DNA of 64,000 nucleotides from Myxococcus stipitatus (GCF_021412625.1 NZ_JAKCFI010000006.1:124001-188000); one strand, 5' to 3'. Numbered from the stretch's first letter, positions 44,059 through 55,201 are shown. Numbers and translations: made by a program. The notes: a model not told the origin generated them from the sequence alone.

Positions 44059-44224
44059 GCGTCCCCTCCCCCTTCACGACCGAAGGGGAAGGTAGGGTGA
44101 CGAGGCAGGAAGGGAACCCACCCCGTGACACATGCGGGTTTCATGTGTCACGGATGGACGGACGACCTGCCCAGGGGTGCACACTCCGCGAGGAGGCGCG
44201 CCCCCAGGGGACGACGGCGGAAGG

Positions 44225-45016
44225 CTACTTCGCGCGGCGGCGCTTGGCCGGAGCCGGGGTGCCCGCGTCGGCCGGAGCGGTGCCCGCATCGCCCGCGGTG
44301 ACCTCGGTGGCGCCCGCGTCGGACGCGGTGCCGGCGTCCTCGGAGGTGCCCGCGTCCGCGCCGGCCGCGCCCGCGCGCTGGACCGGGGGCGGCGGGTTCA
44401 CGAGCTGGAGCGAGCCGAGGAACTCATCCGCGCCCGGGGCGCCGATGCTCGGGTTGAAGAGGACCAGCATGGTGTACAGCCGCGGGCCCACCAGGTAGTT
44501 GCGCGCGCGCACCTCGCCGTTGGGCGAGGACACCGTGTAGGACTTGCCGGGGTAGCCGTCGAGCGTGAGCTCCTGCTCGTTGCTCACCGTGCCCTTGAGC
44601 TGGTTGGTGAGGCCGTCGCGGCCCTCGTTGAGGAACGCCTCCGCGGGGCGGCTGGCGACGACCTTCTCCGGATAGTCGGCGATGCTGACGGAGTAGATGA
44701 CGCCCTCGGGCGTCTGCAGCGAGTACGCCGCGGTGGAGACCTCGCCGGCGGGGATGTTGACCTTCTGCCGCTGCACCTGCGGCTGGCCCGGCATCTTCAC
44801 CGCGAAGCCCTCCTCCGCGTTCACCGGGACGAACTGGGACGCGGGCGCGGCGGCGGCGGCGTGCTCGCCACCCTCCCCACCCTCGTTCGGCAGCTCCTCG
44901 ACGGTCGAGGTGGCCTCCGCATTGGAAGAGCTGCCGGTCTTCTGCTGGCCGGCGCAGGCGAGGGCGAGCAGGGAAAGGGTCGCAATCGAGGCGAGGAGGC
45001 GGGACAACGAAGGCAT
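44225..45016 (-). CDS. Lipoprotein of unknown function with repetitive Ala/Gly/Asp tail
   Basis: 263 residues from ATG 45014-45016 (AGGAAG 7 bases upstream). Lipobox SLLALAC (Cys21), then an acidic linker. A compact domain at about 60-195 (FAVKMPGQPQVQRQKVNIPAG, VIYSVSIADYPEKVVASRPAE and GYPGKSYTVSSPNGEVRARNYLVGPRLYTM) resembles the small beta-rich lipoprotein domains tied to envelope proteins. The tail is low-complexity, with DAGT/DAGA repeats and a basic RRRAK end. Cell-envelope location; no function inferred. Confidence 0.72.
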   Translation of the reverse strand: MPSLSRLLASIATLSLLALACAGQQKTGSSSNAEATSTVEELPNEGGEGGEHAAAAAPASQFVPVNAEEGFAVKMPGQPQVQRQKVNIPAGEVSTAAYSLQTPEGVIYSVSIADYPEKVVASRPAEAFLNEGRDGLTNQLKGTVSNEQELTLDGYPGKSYTVSSPNGEVRARNYLVGPRLYTMLVLFNPSIGAPGADEFLGSLQLVNPPPPVQRAGAAGADAGTSEDAGTASDAGATEVTAGDAGTAPADAGTPAPAKRRRAK

Positions 45017-45225
45017 GGGCGCGCTTCCTGGTAGAGGTTGGGGCGTTGAACGCGGTGCGTCGGATGACGCTAGACGAACTGCTCGACTTCTGACTACCCG
45101 AGATTGGACGCCCCGCCAGTTTCCAGGTGTCCCCGGACCCAGGGAGCGTCCGCGGCGCAACGGATGAAACGTCTCCGGCGCCTGAAAATCGGCCCCGGAC
45201 GGACATCCCGGGGTTCGAGGGCCAA

Positions 45226-45981
45226 CTACTCCCCCAGGTAGGCGCGGCGCACCTCGGCGCTCTCCAGCAGCGCCTTGCCCGCGCCCGCCATCACCACCTC
45301 GCCCGTCTCCAGCACGTAACCGTAGTGCGCGGCGTTGAGCGCCAGATGCGCGTTCTGCTCCACGAGCAGCACGCTCACGCCGGTGGCGTTCACCTCGCGC
45401 AGGGTGCGGAAGATGGTCTCCGTCACCTGCGGCGCCAGGCCCAGGGAGGGCTCGTCCAACAAGAGCAGCTGGGGGCGGCTGAGCAGCGCGCGGGCGATGG
45501 CGAGCATCTGCTGCTCGCCGCCGGACAGCGTGCCCGCCATCTGCGAGCGGCGCTCCTTGAGGACGGGGAAGAGGGCGAAGTTCTTCTCCAGGTCCGCGCG
45601 CACCTGCGCCGTGTCCTTGCGCAGGTAGGCGCCCAGCTCCAGGTTCTCCAGCACGGAGAGGTTGGGGAAGATGCCGCGGCCCTCCGGCGCGTGGGCCATG
45701 CCCCGGGGCACCAGCTGGTGCGCCTTGAGGGCGGTGGTGTCCTGGCCGCTGAAGCGGATGCGCCCGGCGCTCGCCTTGAGCATGCCGCTCACCGCGCGCA
45801 GGGTGCTCGTCTTGCCCGCGCCGTTGGCGCCGATGAGGGCCACCATCTCGCCCTTGCCCACCGTCAGGGACACGCCCTTGAGGGCCTGGATGGCGCCGTA
45901 GTGGACCTTGATGTCCTCCACCGCCAGCAGCGGCTCGAACGCACGGCGCTCGCCCAGCGTCTTCACCTGCGCCTCGCTCAC
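45226..45981 (-). CDS. livF: Branched-chain amino-acid ABC transporter ATP-binding protein
   Basis: 251 residues, GTG start overlapping the livG stop (GTGA). Walker A GANGAGKTS, signature LSGGEQQMLAIARAL, Walker B LLLLDEPSLGLAP and the LivF-typical VLLVEQNAHLALNAAHYGYVLETGEV. It pairs with LivG to power LivHM. Last gene of a five-gene operon. Confidence 0.94.
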   Translation of the reverse strand: MSEAQVKTLGERRAFEPLLAVEDIKVHYGAIQALKGVSLTVGKGEMVALIGANGAGKTSTLRAVSGMLKASAGRIRFSGQDTTALKAHQLVPRGMAHAPEGRGIFPNLSVLENLELGAYLRKDTAQVRADLEKNFALFPVLKERRSQMAGTLSGGEQQMLAIARALLSRPQLLLLDEPSLGLAPQVTETIFRTLREVNATGVSVLLVEQNAHLALNAAHYGYVLETGEVVMAGAGKALLESAEVRRAYLGE

Positions 45982-46868
45982 GCCGCGCCTCCGTGGCTCT
46001 CCAGGTAGCTGTCGCCCAGGTACGCCTCGATGACCTTGCGGTCGCCGCGCACGGCGGCCGGCGCGCCCCGGGCAATCGTCTCGCCGTGGTCCAGCACGGT
46101 GATGTGCTCGCAGATGCCCATGACGAGCTTCATGTCGTGCTCGATGACGAGCACGCCCAGCTTGAAGTCGTCGCGCAGCTTGCGGATGAGCACCATGAGG
46201 TCGGCCTTCTCGCGGGTGTTCATGCCCGCGGCGGGCTCGTCCAACAGCAGCACGCGCGGCTGGGTGCCCAGCGCGCGGGCAATCTCCAACCGGCGCTGCT
46301 CGCCGTAGGGGAGGTTGCGCGCCTCCTCGTCGCGGCGGTGCGACAGGCCCATCACCGCCAGGAGGTGCTCGGCCTGCTCCGTCAGCCGCTTCTCCTCGCG
46401 CTGGAAGCCGGGGGTGAACAGGAGCGCCTTCCACCAGTCCGCGTAGTTGTGGCGCGCGGCGGCGAACTTCGCCCCCAGGCCCACGCTCAGCTGGTGCAGC
46501 CCCGTCTGCGCGCGGCAGGCCACCTTCACGTTGTCCAGCGCGGACAGCGCGCGGAACAGGCGGATGTTCTGGAAGGTGCGCGCCACGCCCAGGAGGTTGA
46601 TTTGATGCGGCTTGCGCCCGTTGACCTGCACGCCGCGCACGTGCACGCCGCCCTGGGTGGGCTGGTACACGCCGGTCAGCACGTTGAAGGCCGTGGACTT
46701 GCCCGCGCCGTTGGGACCGATGAGGCCCTGCAGGTCGCCCTCGCGGATGGAGAGGTGGAAGTCCGTCAGCGCCTTGAGGCCGCCAAACTGGATGCCCACC
46801 CCGTCCGCGTGCAGCAGCGGGGGCGCGGAGCCATCCTTGACCGGGACCGCCTGGATGTTCGCGCTCAT
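45978..46868 (-). CDS. livG: Branched-chain amino-acid ABC transporter ATP-binding protein
   Basis: 296 residues, ATG overlapping the livM stop (ATGA). Walker A GPNGAGKST, the LivG-specific VARTFQNIRLF Q-loop, signature LPYGEQRRLEIARAL, Walker B LLLDEPAAGMN and VLVIEHDMKLVMGICEHITVLDHG. Its 30-residue insertion (ARHNYADWWKALLFTPGFQ) is also typical of LivG. Confidence 0.94.
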   Translation of the reverse strand: MSANIQAVPVKDGSAPPLLHADGVGIQFGGLKALTDFHLSIREGDLQGLIGPNGAGKSTAFNVLTGVYQPTQGGVHVRGVQVNGRKPHQINLLGVARTFQNIRLFRALSALDNVKVACRAQTGLHQLSVGLGAKFAAARHNYADWWKALLFTPGFQREEKRLTEQAEHLLAVMGLSHRRDEEARNLPYGEQRRLEIARALGTQPRVLLLDEPAAGMNTREKADLMVLIRKLRDDFKLGVLVIEHDMKLVMGICEHITVLDHGETIARGAPAAVRGDRKVIEAYLGDSYLESHGGAA

Positions 46869-47928
46869 GCCAGCCCCCTGCGCTTGCGCGGCAGCCAGCG
46901 CGGCAGCACGTCCCACAGCTCCTTGGAGCCGAACAGGCCCTGGGGGCGCGCCAGCATCAGCACCACCAGCAGCACGCCGTAGATGGGCATGCGAATCTGG
47001 TCCACTCGCTGCGCCAGGCTGCCCTCGGTGCCCAGCGCGGAGAACAGCGAGCGCATGCCTTCCGGCAGCAGCGTCAGGAAGATGGCCGCGACGATGGCGC
47101 CCGTGGTGGAGCCCAGCCCGCCCAGCACCACCATGACGACGATCTCCATCGACCGCACGAAGGTGAAGGAGCCCGGGTTGATGATGGGCACGAAGTGCGC
47201 GAACAGCGCGCCGGCGATGCCCGCGAAGAAGGACGAGAAGACGAAGGCCCGCACCTTGTAGCCGGTGGTGTCCACACCCATGGCCTCGGCGGCGACCTCG
47301 TCCTCGCGGATGGCCCACAGGCTGCGGCCGTGGCTGGAGCCCGCCAGCCGCCGCGCCGCCAGCACCACCAGGAAGACCCAGAAGTACACCATGGCCGGCG
47401 ACGAGGACTGGGGGATGCCCGACAGGCCCAGCGCGCGACCGAAGGCGTCCGTGTTCTGCACCACCACGCGGATGATTTCGCCGAAGCCCAGCGTGACGAT
47501 GGCCAGGTAGTCCCCGCGCAGGCGCAGGGACGGCAGGCCCACCAGGAAGCCGCACGCCGCCGCCGCCGTGCCGCCGCCCACGAGCGACACCAGGAAGAGC
47601 ACCTGGTCGCTGGCGGCCACCGGCAGGAAGGACAACGCCACGTCCTTGAGCTGCAGCGACAGCACGCCGGAGATGTAGGCCCCCACCGCCATGAAGCCCG
47701 CGTGGCCGATGGAGAACTGGCCCGTCATGCCGTTCACGATGTTGAGGCTGACGGCGAGGATGATGTTCACCCCCATCACGGACAGCAGGTAGGTGGCGAA
47801 GTCCGCCCCGCCCAGGCCCCACTGGAACAGCGCCAGCACGGGCAGCGCGACGAGGACGGGCAGCACGCCGCGCAGGGACGGCGGCACCAGCGGGCGGGAC
47901 TCGGGGACCGGGAGCGCGGGGGGCTCCA

Positions 47929-47929
<1 letters not shown>
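46865..47929 (-). CDS. livM: Branched-chain amino-acid ABC transporter permease
   Basis: 354 residues, eight to nine membrane helices. LivM motifs: NIVNGMTGQFSIGHAGFMAVGAY, LRLRGDYLAIVTLGFGEIIR and the ABC docking loop around RSLWAIREDEVAAEAMGVDT. Starts at ATG 47927-47929, sharing one base with the livH stop (TGATG). Confidence 0.94.
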
Positions 47930-48849
<920 letters not shown>

Positions 48850-50055
48850 TTAGGGATTGATGGTCGTCACGTACTGCGTCTTGCCATCCGCGACCTTCAG
48901 GATGACGGCGGGCTTCACCGCGTTGCGATTGGCGTCGAGCGAGATGGTGCCGGCCACGCCCGGGAAGTCCTTGGTCTGCCCGATGGCGTCACGCACGGAG
49001 GGGCCCGTCAGGTCCTTGGCGCGCTTGAGCGCCTCGATGGCCACCTTCGCCGCGTCGTAGCCCAGCGCCGCCAGCGCGTCCGGCACGGCGCCGTAGTCCG
49101 CCTTGTAGGCCGCGATGAACTTCTGCACGCGCGGGTCCGGGTTGTCCGGCGAGTAGTGGTTGGAGAAGTAGTTGCCCTCCACCGCGCTGCCGCCCAGCTC
49201 GAAGAGCGTCGCGGAGTCCCAGCCGTCGCCGCCCATCAGCGGGACCTTCAGGCCCACCTCGCGCGCCTGACGGGCGATGACGCCCACCTCGCTGTAGTAG
49301 CCCGGCACGTAGATGCCGTCCGGCTGCGTCTTCTTGATGGCGGTCAGCTGCGCGCGGTAGTCCGTGTCGCCCTGGCTGTAGCTCTGCTCGGAGATGATCT
49401 TCCCGCCCATCTCCGCGAACTTCTGCTTGAAGACGTTCGCCAGGTCGATGGAGTAGGCGCTCTTGTTGTCCGTGAGCACCGCCACCTGGTTGAGCTTCAG
49501 GTCGTCGCGGGCGAACTTCGCCATCACGTAGCCCTGGAACGGGTCGATGAAGCAGACGCGGAAGATGTAGTCGCCCTTCTGCGTCACGGTGACGTTGGTG
49601 GACGACGGGGTGATCATGGGCACGCCCGCCGCCTGCGCCTTGTCCGCCATGGCCAGCGAGTTGCTGGACGCCACGTCGCCGAGGATGAGCACCACCTTGT
49701 CCTGGGTGATGAGGCGCGTGACGGCCTGCGCGGCCTCCTCGGGCTTGCTCTGGTTGTCGTAGACGCGGATGGCCAGCTTCTTGCCATTCACGCCGCCGGC
49801 GGCGTTGGCCTCCTTGATGGCCAGCTCGATGCCGTTGCGCTGGGAGTTGCCGAAGGTGGCCTGGCCGCCGGAGAGCGCGCCCACCTGACCGAGCAGGATG
49901 GTGTCCGCGCTGGCGGGGGGCGGCGTGCCCGTGTTCGAGGCCTTCCCCGGGGATTGAGCGCCTCCCTCACCGGACGGAGCGGGCTGCGTCTTCTTCTCGC
50001 AGGCGGCCGCCATGATGGCGAGCGCGGCGAGCAGCATGGGGGCAAGTCGTCGCAT
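48850..50055 (-). CDS. livK: Branched-chain amino-acid binding lipoprotein
   Basis: 401 residues. Lipobox IMAAAC (Cys19), so this is a lipoprotein version of LivJ/LivK, tethered rather than free in the periplasm. The type I periplasmic-binding fold shows ILLGQVGALSGGQATFGNSQRNGIELAIKEANAAGG, VLILGDVASSNSLAMADKAQAAGVPMITPSSTN and FIDPFQGYVMAKFA. First gene of livKHMGF; GGAGG 10 bases before the ATG at 50053-50055. The specific amino acid cannot be read from the sequence. Confidence 0.92.
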   Translation of the reverse strand: MRRLAPMLLAALAIMAAACEKKTQPAPSGEGGAQSPGKASNTGTPPPASADTILLGQVGALSGGQATFGNSQRNGIELAIKEANAAGGVNGKKLAIRVYDNQSKPEEAAQAVTRLITQDKVVLILGDVASSNSLAMADKAQAAGVPMITPSSTNVTVTQKGDYIFRVCFIDPFQGYVMAKFARDDLKLNQVAVLTDNKSAYSIDLANVFKQKFAEMGGKIISEQSYSQGDTDYRAQLTAIKKTQPDGIYVPGYYSEVGVIARQAREVGLKVPLMGGDGWDSATLFELGGSAVEGNYFSNHYSPDNPDPRVQKFIAAYKADYGAVPDALAALGYDAAKVAIEALKRAKDLTGPSVRDAIGQTKDFPGVAGTISLDANRNAVKPAVILKVADGKTQYVTTINP

Positions 50056-50490
50056 TCGGAGCGTTCCTCCAAGGGGGAGACCCTACGACAAAGCCCCGGT
50101 TTTCTAGCGGAGCCCTCTCCATGGGTCAAGCGCGCTGCCAGACAGGCCCTCAGTCACGTACGCCCCGTGCGGTGCGTTATGGAGGCCGCTTCCCAGGACC
50201 GGGGCGGGCGTGGCAGGGGGGCGCCCGGCGTGGGGCCCCCGTTTCGCGGACGCGCCGCGCCGAGCGGGTGGGGTCGGCCTCACGCCGTGCGGGGGCAGGC
50301 GGGCGCGGGGTGAGGGGCGGCCACGGAGCCGAGCCCTGCGCTCGGGTGTTGCCAGGGCCCTGTTCATCCCCGAACGCGCTCCCACCTTCCGCTTGATGGA
50401 GCCTGGAGGCCCCGGGCGCGTCGCCCAGGTGATGGCCTGGCCACGGCCGGCGTCCCGCTCGCTCCATCCAGCCAGGAGGAGGAGCCAGCC
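50056..50490. other. Divergent intergenic region, liv operon / DUF2382 gene
   Basis: 435 bases, very GC-rich, without a plausible gene on either strand. It must carry the liv promoter (an AT-richer patch lies at about 50085-50105) and that of the DUF2382 gene, whose AGGAGGAGG ribosome-binding site is at 50473-50483. No riboswitch, tRNA or operator palindrome was recognised. Confidence 0.5.
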
Positions 50491-51363
50491 ATGTTCCAGC
50501 GCACAGACATCAGGGAAGGAATGGTCGTCCGCAGCAACGACAACGAGAAGCTCGGCAAGGTCTTCGCCATCGGCGATGGCGCGTTCCACATCGAGCGGGG
50601 CCTGTTCTTCCCCAAGGACTACCGGGTCTCGTTCACGGAGGTGAGCGACATCCGGGAGGGAGAGGTCATCCTCAACCGGGGCAAGGACGCGCTCCAGCAG
50701 GTCTCGGAGACCGAGCGCGCGGAGGGCGCCGCGGTGGGCGCGGGCGCCGGGCGGCTGACCGCCGTGGAGACGGAGCGGCGCGCCACCGTCACCCCGCTGG
50801 AGACCACCGAGACGGTGACCACGGCCCGGGTGGACACCCCGGCGGACTACCGCGCGGGCGCCGACTCGCGCCTGGAGCAGGACACGCTGCTGGGCCGGGA
50901 GTCGCGCGCCGACACCCGCCTGGGCTCCGACCTGCGTCAGGCGACCGAGGACGTGACCATCCCCGTACACCGGGAGAAGCTCATGGTCGACAAGCACGAG
51001 ACGCAGGCGGGCGAGGTGCGCGTGCGCAAGGACGTCGTCGAGGAGGAGGAGGTGGTCAAGGTACCGCTGCGCCACGAGCGGGTGCGCGTGGAGCGCCGCG
51101 CCGTGACGACGGACCGGCCCGCGGTGGGCTCCGCGTTCAAGGAGGAGACCATCGTCGTCCCGCTGCACGCGGAGGAGGTGGACGTCAGCAAGCGCTCCGT
51201 GCTGGACGAGGAGGTCGTCATCCACAAGGACATCGTCGAGGAGGAGCGCAGCATCTCCGAGCGCCTGCGCCACGAGAACGTGGACATCCGCACCGAGGGC
51301 GAGGTGGAGTCCCCGCGCACCCTCGAGGCCACGTCCGACGACCCTGCCCTGCGGCGCTCGTGA
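50491..51363 (+). CDS. DUF2382/YsnF-type stress protein with N-terminal DUF2171/PRC-like domain
   Basis: 290 residues. N-terminal barrel-like domain (DIREGMVVRSNDNEKLGKVFAI, then FFPKDYRVSFTEVSDI, 1-65). A Thr/Ala-rich linker follows, with repeats of TVTP/VTTA. The DUF2382 domain (about 150-275) shows the usual internal repetition: VTIPVHREKLMVDK, VVKVPLRHERVRVERRAV, ETIVVPLHAEEVDVSKRSV and VVIHKDIVEEERSISERLR. Such proteins accumulate under general stress in many soil bacteria; biochemistry is unknown. Strong AGGAGGAGG ribosome-binding site. Confidence 0.85.
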   Translation: MFQRTDIREGMVVRSNDNEKLGKVFAIGDGAFHIERGLFFPKDYRVSFTEVSDIREGEVILNRGKDALQQVSETERAEGAAVGAGAGRLTAVETERRATVTPLETTETVTTARVDTPADYRAGADSRLEQDTLLGRESRADTRLGSDLRQATEDVTIPVHREKLMVDKHETQAGEVRVRKDVVEEEEVVKVPLRHERVRVERRAVTTDRPAVGSAFKEETIVVPLHAEEVDVSKRSVLDEEVVIHKDIVEEERSISERLRHENVDIRTEGEVESPRTLEATSDDPALRRS

Positions 51364-51391
51364 GCGCCGCCGCCCCCACGGGCGCGAGGGG

Positions 51392-51416
51392 CCCCGTCCT
51401 TCCTCGTGGGACGGGG
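51392..51416. terminator. Bidirectional terminator-like hairpin
   Basis: CCCCGTCC (51392-51399) pairs with GGACGGGG (51409-51416), 9-base loop, between the convergent DUF2382 and kinase genes. Confidence 0.6.
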
Positions 51417-51429
51417 CGCCTCGGGGGCC

Positions 51430-52938
51430 CTAGCGGGCCGCGTTGCGCTGGGGGGCGGGGGGACGCTTCTGCGTCTCGACGTCCTCCACGCCCGGTCGCG
51501 CCGCGGCCGTGAGGTCCAGGCGGTTGAACTCCCGCATGCGGTCCGGGAACTGCCGCGACATGAGCCTCGACAACTCCGCGTCCTTCATGGGGGCGCAGAC
51601 CTCCACCAGCCGGTCCGCCATCTCCCGCGCGCTGGCGTAGCGCTCCTGGGGGGCCTTGGCCAGCGCCACCTCCATCACCTCCCACACGTCCTGGGGGATG
51701 GTGTCCGGGCGGGTCAGCCGGTCCAGGCAGATGGCGTGCATGGACGCCACCTCGTCGCCCCGGTCGAACGCGCGCCGCCCGGTGAGGGCCTCGTAGAGGA
51801 TGAGGCCCATGGCGAACAGGTCGCTCCTCGCGTCCAGCCGCTGTCCCCGCGCCTGCTCCGGCGACATGTAGAGGGGCTTGCCCTTGACGATGCCGGGCAG
51901 CGTCACCACGCGCTGCGCCCGCGCCTTGGCCACGCCGAAGTCGAGCACCTTCACCCGGCCGTCGAAGCCCACCATGAGGTTGTGCGGGGACATGTCGCGG
52001 TGCACCAGGTTCATGGGCGCGCCGTCCTCGCCCTTGAGCAGGTGGGCCGCGTGCAGCCCGTACAACCCCTGGGACACCACCGCCACCGCCTCCGGAGGGG
52101 TCAGGGGCCGCTTGAGCGCGCGCAGGAGCCGGTCCAGGTCCACGCCCCGCACCAGCTCCATGGCGATGAAGTACGTGCCCTGGGATTCGCCGAAGTCGTA
52201 CACGTGCACCAGGTTGGGGTGCGACAGCCGCAGGCCGATGCGCGCCTCGTCCAGGAACTGCTGGACGATGGCCCGGTCCGCGGACAGGTGCGGGAGGATG
52301 CGCTTGAGCGCCACCAGCCGGCCCAGCCCCTCCGGCCCGCGCGCCCGCGCCACCAGCACCTGCGCCATGCCGCCGGTGCCCAGCGGCGTCACCACCTCGT
52401 ACCGGCCGATGCGGCCCCGGGGCGACAGCGTGTCGTCCACCGCCAGCTCGTCCAGCCGCTCCAGCGCGCCCTGCCCGTCCGTCAGCGCCAGGAAGCTCAG
52501 GACCGCCGTGTCGAGCTGCTCGCCGATGGCCTCCACCAGCTTCATCACCATCTCCCCGCCGTCCGGGAACGCCCCCTCCAACGCCAGCCCCAGCCCGCCC
52601 AGCGTCAGCCGCCCCAGCGTCAGCTGGGTGCAGAACAGCATCCGCCCGTCCTTGAGCCGGCGCGGCCCCGCCCAGCCGGCCGCCTCGAAGACGTCCACCC
52701 CCAGCTCGCCCAGCACCCGCGTCAGCACCGGCCCCTGTGTCCCGCGCAGGGACACGAAGCCCGCCGGCGCATGCACCATGCGCGCGCACTGGGTGAGGAA
52801 GACGTCGAGCCCCGCGTCCAGCGTCAGCCCTCGCGCCAGGCAGTCCTCGAGGATGTCGTCCGACATCCGATGGACGGCCACCAGCCCGCGCAGGAACGCG
52901 ACCTCTGCCTCAAGGGAGGGAAATTCCACGAGGCCCAT
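51430..52938 (-). CDS. Ser/Thr protein kinase with N-terminal GAF-like sensor
   Basis: 502 residues. Residues about 20-165 resemble a GAF-type sensory domain (LDVFLTQCARMVHAPAGFVSLRG to TAVLSFLALTDG). The Hanks-type kinase domain starts IGRYEVVTPLGTGGMAQVLVARARG with the P-loop, then ALKRILPH (ATP Lys), VHRDMSPHNLMV (catalytic HRD), LDFGVAKA (DFG), PLYMSPEQARG and ARSDLFAMGLILYE. All active-site residues are present, so it should be active. No membrane helix, so it is a cytoplasmic sensor kinase. It follows a small membrane-protein gene by 42 bases and may share its transcript. Confidence 0.92.
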   Translation of the reverse strand: MGLVEFPSLEAEVAFLRGLVAVHRMSDDILEDCLARGLTLDAGLDVFLTQCARMVHAPAGFVSLRGTQGPVLTRVLGELGVDVFEAAGWAGPRRLKDGRMLFCTQLTLGRLTLGGLGLALEGAFPDGGEMVMKLVEAIGEQLDTAVLSFLALTDGQGALERLDELAVDDTLSPRGRIGRYEVVTPLGTGGMAQVLVARARGPEGLGRLVALKRILPHLSADRAIVQQFLDEARIGLRLSHPNLVHVYDFGESQGTYFIAMELVRGVDLDRLLRALKRPLTPPEAVAVVSQGLYGLHAAHLLKGEDGAPMNLVHRDMSPHNLMVGFDGRVKVLDFGVAKARAQRVVTLPGIVKGKPLYMSPEQARGQRLDARSDLFAMGLILYEALTGRRAFDRGDEVASMHAICLDRLTRPDTIPQDVWEVMEVALAKAPQERYASAREMADRLVEVCAPMKDAELSRLMSRQFPDRMREFNRLDLTAAARPGVEDVETQKRPPAPQRNAAR

Positions 52939-52980
52939 TCAACCTCGCGCAGAGCCCTCCCTGGAAGACAGGACAACCCC

Positions 52981-53280
52981 CTATACCCGCTCCCTGTCCT
53001 TCAAGCTGACACTCGTCCCCACGGAGCGCTCGGAGCCCGAGGGAAGAGCACGGGGCGGGCGCGACTCCAGCAGGCCGTGGGACTCCAGCACACGCTCCAG
53101 GTAGGCCACGCGCTCGCGCAGCTGGGCCGTCTCCGGGTGGGAGCCGAGCTGGGCCTCGCGCAGGCGGATGAAGGCCTCCAGCGCCGGCTTGAGCGAGAAG
53201 CGCAGGGTGAGGCCGAGCAGGGGGATGCCCGCGACCATGGCCACGACCAGGACCATGACGACGCCTTCGACTGGATCCAC
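52981..53280 (-). CDS. Small membrane protein with coiled-coil tail
   Basis: 99 residues if GTG 53278-53280 is the start (GAGG 5 bases upstream); a longer version from ATG 53313 is possible. One membrane helix (VVMVLVVAMVAGIPLLGLTL, about 8-28). A heptad-like stretch follows (FIRLREAQLGSH, then LRERVAYLERVLESHGLL) predicting a short coiled coil. The basic/serine-rich tail ends LKDRERV. The organisation resembles phage-shock PspB/PspC-like or adaptor membrane proteins, but no family was recognised. It sits between dnaK and the kinase gene. Confidence 0.55.
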   Translation of the reverse strand: MDPVEGVVMVLVVAMVAGIPLLGLTLRFSLKPALEAFIRLREAQLGSHPETAQLRERVAYLERVLESHGLLESRPPRALPSGSERSVGTSVSLKDRERV

Positions 53281-53345
53281 GCGACACCTCGAGACGGACA
53301 GGGGACGCGGCACACTACGCGCGAGCGCGCGGGTGATTGCAATCC

Positions 53346-53372
53346 CCCGTCCGGAGGCGCGGGGCGGACGGG
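53346..53372 (-). terminator. Terminator-like hairpin directly after dnaK
   Basis: CCCGTCCG (53346-53353) and CGGACGGG (53365-53372) form a perfect 8-bp stem with an 11-base loop, immediately past the dnaK stop. On the minus strand it is followed by GGATTG, without a U-tract. Confidence 0.6.
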
Positions 53373-55196
53373 CTAGCTGGCCTGGCCGGTGTAGATGGCG
53401 TCCGCGATGCGGTACGCGCTGCCCTCCAGCCGCTGGAAGGCCTCCTTGAGGGCGGCGGCGTCGGAGGTGTTGAGCAGGCCCTTGAGCCGCTCCAGGTCCG
53501 TCTTGATTTCCTCGCGGTCCTTCTCCGACAGGAGGCTGGCGTACTCCTCCAGGCTCTTCTCCGTCGTGTAGATGAGGCCGTCCGCGTTGTTGCGCAGCTC
53601 CGCCAGCTCCTTCTTCTTCTTGTCGTCGGAGGCGTGCGACTGCGCGTCGGAGATCATCGCCTGGATCTCCGCCTCCGACAGGCCGGAGTTGCTCACCACG
53701 CGCACCTGCTGCACCTTGCCGGTGCCCAGGTCCTTGGCGCTGACGTGGACGATGCCGTTGGCGTCGATGTCGAACGACACCTCGATTTGCGGCACGCCGC
53801 GCGGCGCCGGGGGGATGCCCACCAGCTCGAAGCGGGCCAGCGTCTTGTTGTCCGCCGCCATCTCGCGCTCGCCCTGGAGGACGTGCACGCTCACCAGCGG
53901 CTGGTTGTCCACCGCCGTGGAGAACACCTGGCTCTTCTTGCAGGGGATGGTGGTGTTCTTGTCGATGATCTTCGTGAAGACGCCGCCGGCCGTCTCCACG
54001 CCCAGCGACAGGGGCGTCACGTCCAGCAGGAGGACGTCCTTCACCTCGCCCTTGAGCACGCCGCCCTGGATGGCCGCGCCCACGGCGACGACCTCGTCCG
54101 GGTTGATGCCCTTGTGCGGCTCCTTGCCGAAGAACTCCTTCACCTTCTGCTGCACGCGCGGCATGCGCGTCATGCCGCCCACCAGCAGCACCTGGTTGAC
54201 GTGCTGCGCGCTGATGCCCGCGTCCTTGAGGGCGATCTTGCAGGGCTCGATGGTGCGGTCGACCAGGTCGGACACCAGCGCCTCGAACGTGGCGCGGTCC
54301 ACCGTCTCCGTCAGGTGCTTGGGCCCGGAGGCATCCGCGGTGATGAACGGCAGGTTCACCTCCGTCTCCGGCGCGCTGGACAGCTCGTGCTTGGCGCGCT
54401 CGGCGGCCTCCTTCAGGCGCTGCAGCGCCATGCGGTCACGGCGCAGGTCCAGGCCGTTGTTCTGCTCGGCGAAGCGCTTGGCCAGGTAGTCGATGAGGCG
54501 CTGGTCGAAGTCCTCGCCGCCCAGGAACGTGTCGCCGTTGGTGCTCTTCACCTCGAAGACGCCGGCGGTCAGCTCCAGGATGGAGATATCGAACGTGCCG
54601 CCGCCCAGGTCGTAGACGGCCACGCGTTCGGTGCCGCCGTCCTTCACCTTGTCCAGGCCGTACGCCAGCGCCGCCGCCGTGGGCTCGTTGATGATGCGCA
54701 GGACGTTGAGGCCGGCGATGCGGCCCGCGTCCTTGGTCGCCTGGCGCTGGCTGTCGTTGAAGTACGCGGGGACGGTGATGACCGCCTCGGTGACGGGCTC
54801 GCCGAGGTAGTCCTCCGCCGTCTGCTTCATCTTCATCAGCACGATGGCGGAGACCTCCGGCGGGCTGTGGCCCTTGCCGCGAATCTCCACCCACGCGTCG
54901 CCGTTGGGGCTGGCGGCCACCTTGAACGAGCTGACGCCAATGGCCTTCTTCGCCTCCGGCGAGTCGAACTTGCGGCCGATGAGCCGCTTCACCGCGAAGA
55001 CGGTGTTCTCCGGGTTCGTGATGGCCTGCCGCTTGGCAATCTGGCCCACGAGCCGTTCACCGGAGTCGGTGAAGCCCACCATGGAGGGGGTGGTGCGGCT
55101 GCCCTCGCTGTTGGGGATGACCACCGGCTCGCCGCCTTCCATGACGGCGACACACGAGTTGGTCGTTCCGAGGTCGATTCCAATCACCTTGGCCAT
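53373..55196 (-). CDS. dnaK: Hsp70 chaperone DnaK, short-tailed
   Basis: 607 residues; textbook DnaK is about 638. The ATPase domain is complete ([65 protein letters not shown]), as are the substrate-binding beta domain ([20 protein letters not shown]) and helical lid ([16 protein letters not shown]). It ends [16 protein letters not shown], so the disordered C-terminal tail with its EEVD-like motif is missing. It follows grpE by five bases; no dnaJ is in the operon. Myxobacteria carry many dnaK copies, so this is probably one specialised or secondary paralog. Confidence 0.95.
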   Translation of the reverse strand: MAKVIGIDLGTTNSCVAVMEGGEPVVIPNSEGSRTTPSMVGFTDSGERLVGQIAKRQAITNPENTVFAVKRLIGRKFDSPEAKKAIGVSSFKVAASPNGDAWVEIRGKGHSPPEVSAIVLMKMKQTAEDYLGEPVTEAVITVPAYFNDSQRQATKDAGRIAGLNVLRIINEPTAAALAYGLDKVKDGGTERVAVYDLGGGTFDISILELTAGVFEVKSTNGDTFLGGEDFDQRLIDYLAKRFAEQNNGLDLRRDRMALQRLKEAAERAKHELSSAPETEVNLPFITADASGPKHLTETVDRATFEALVSDLVDRTIEPCKIALKDAGISAQHVNQVLLVGGMTRMPRVQQKVKEFFGKEPHKGINPDEVVAVGAAIQGGVLKGEVKDVLLLDVTPLSLGVETAGGVFTKIIDKNTTIPCKKSQVFSTAVDNQPLVSVHVLQGEREMAADNKTLARFELVGIPPAPRGVPQIEVSFDIDANGIVHVSAKDLGTGKVQQVRVVSNSGLSEAEIQAMISDAQSHASDDKKKKELAELRNNADGLIYTTEKSLEEYASLLSEKDREEIKTDLERLKGLLNTSDAAALKEAFQRLEGSAYRIADAIYTGQAS

Positions 55197-55201
55197 GACG
55201 C

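Noticed and set aside
41087-44100. Plus-strand frames opposite tam and the BNR protein
   Set aside because: Shadow frames without protein character; Asp-box repeats and SAM motifs are on the minus strand.
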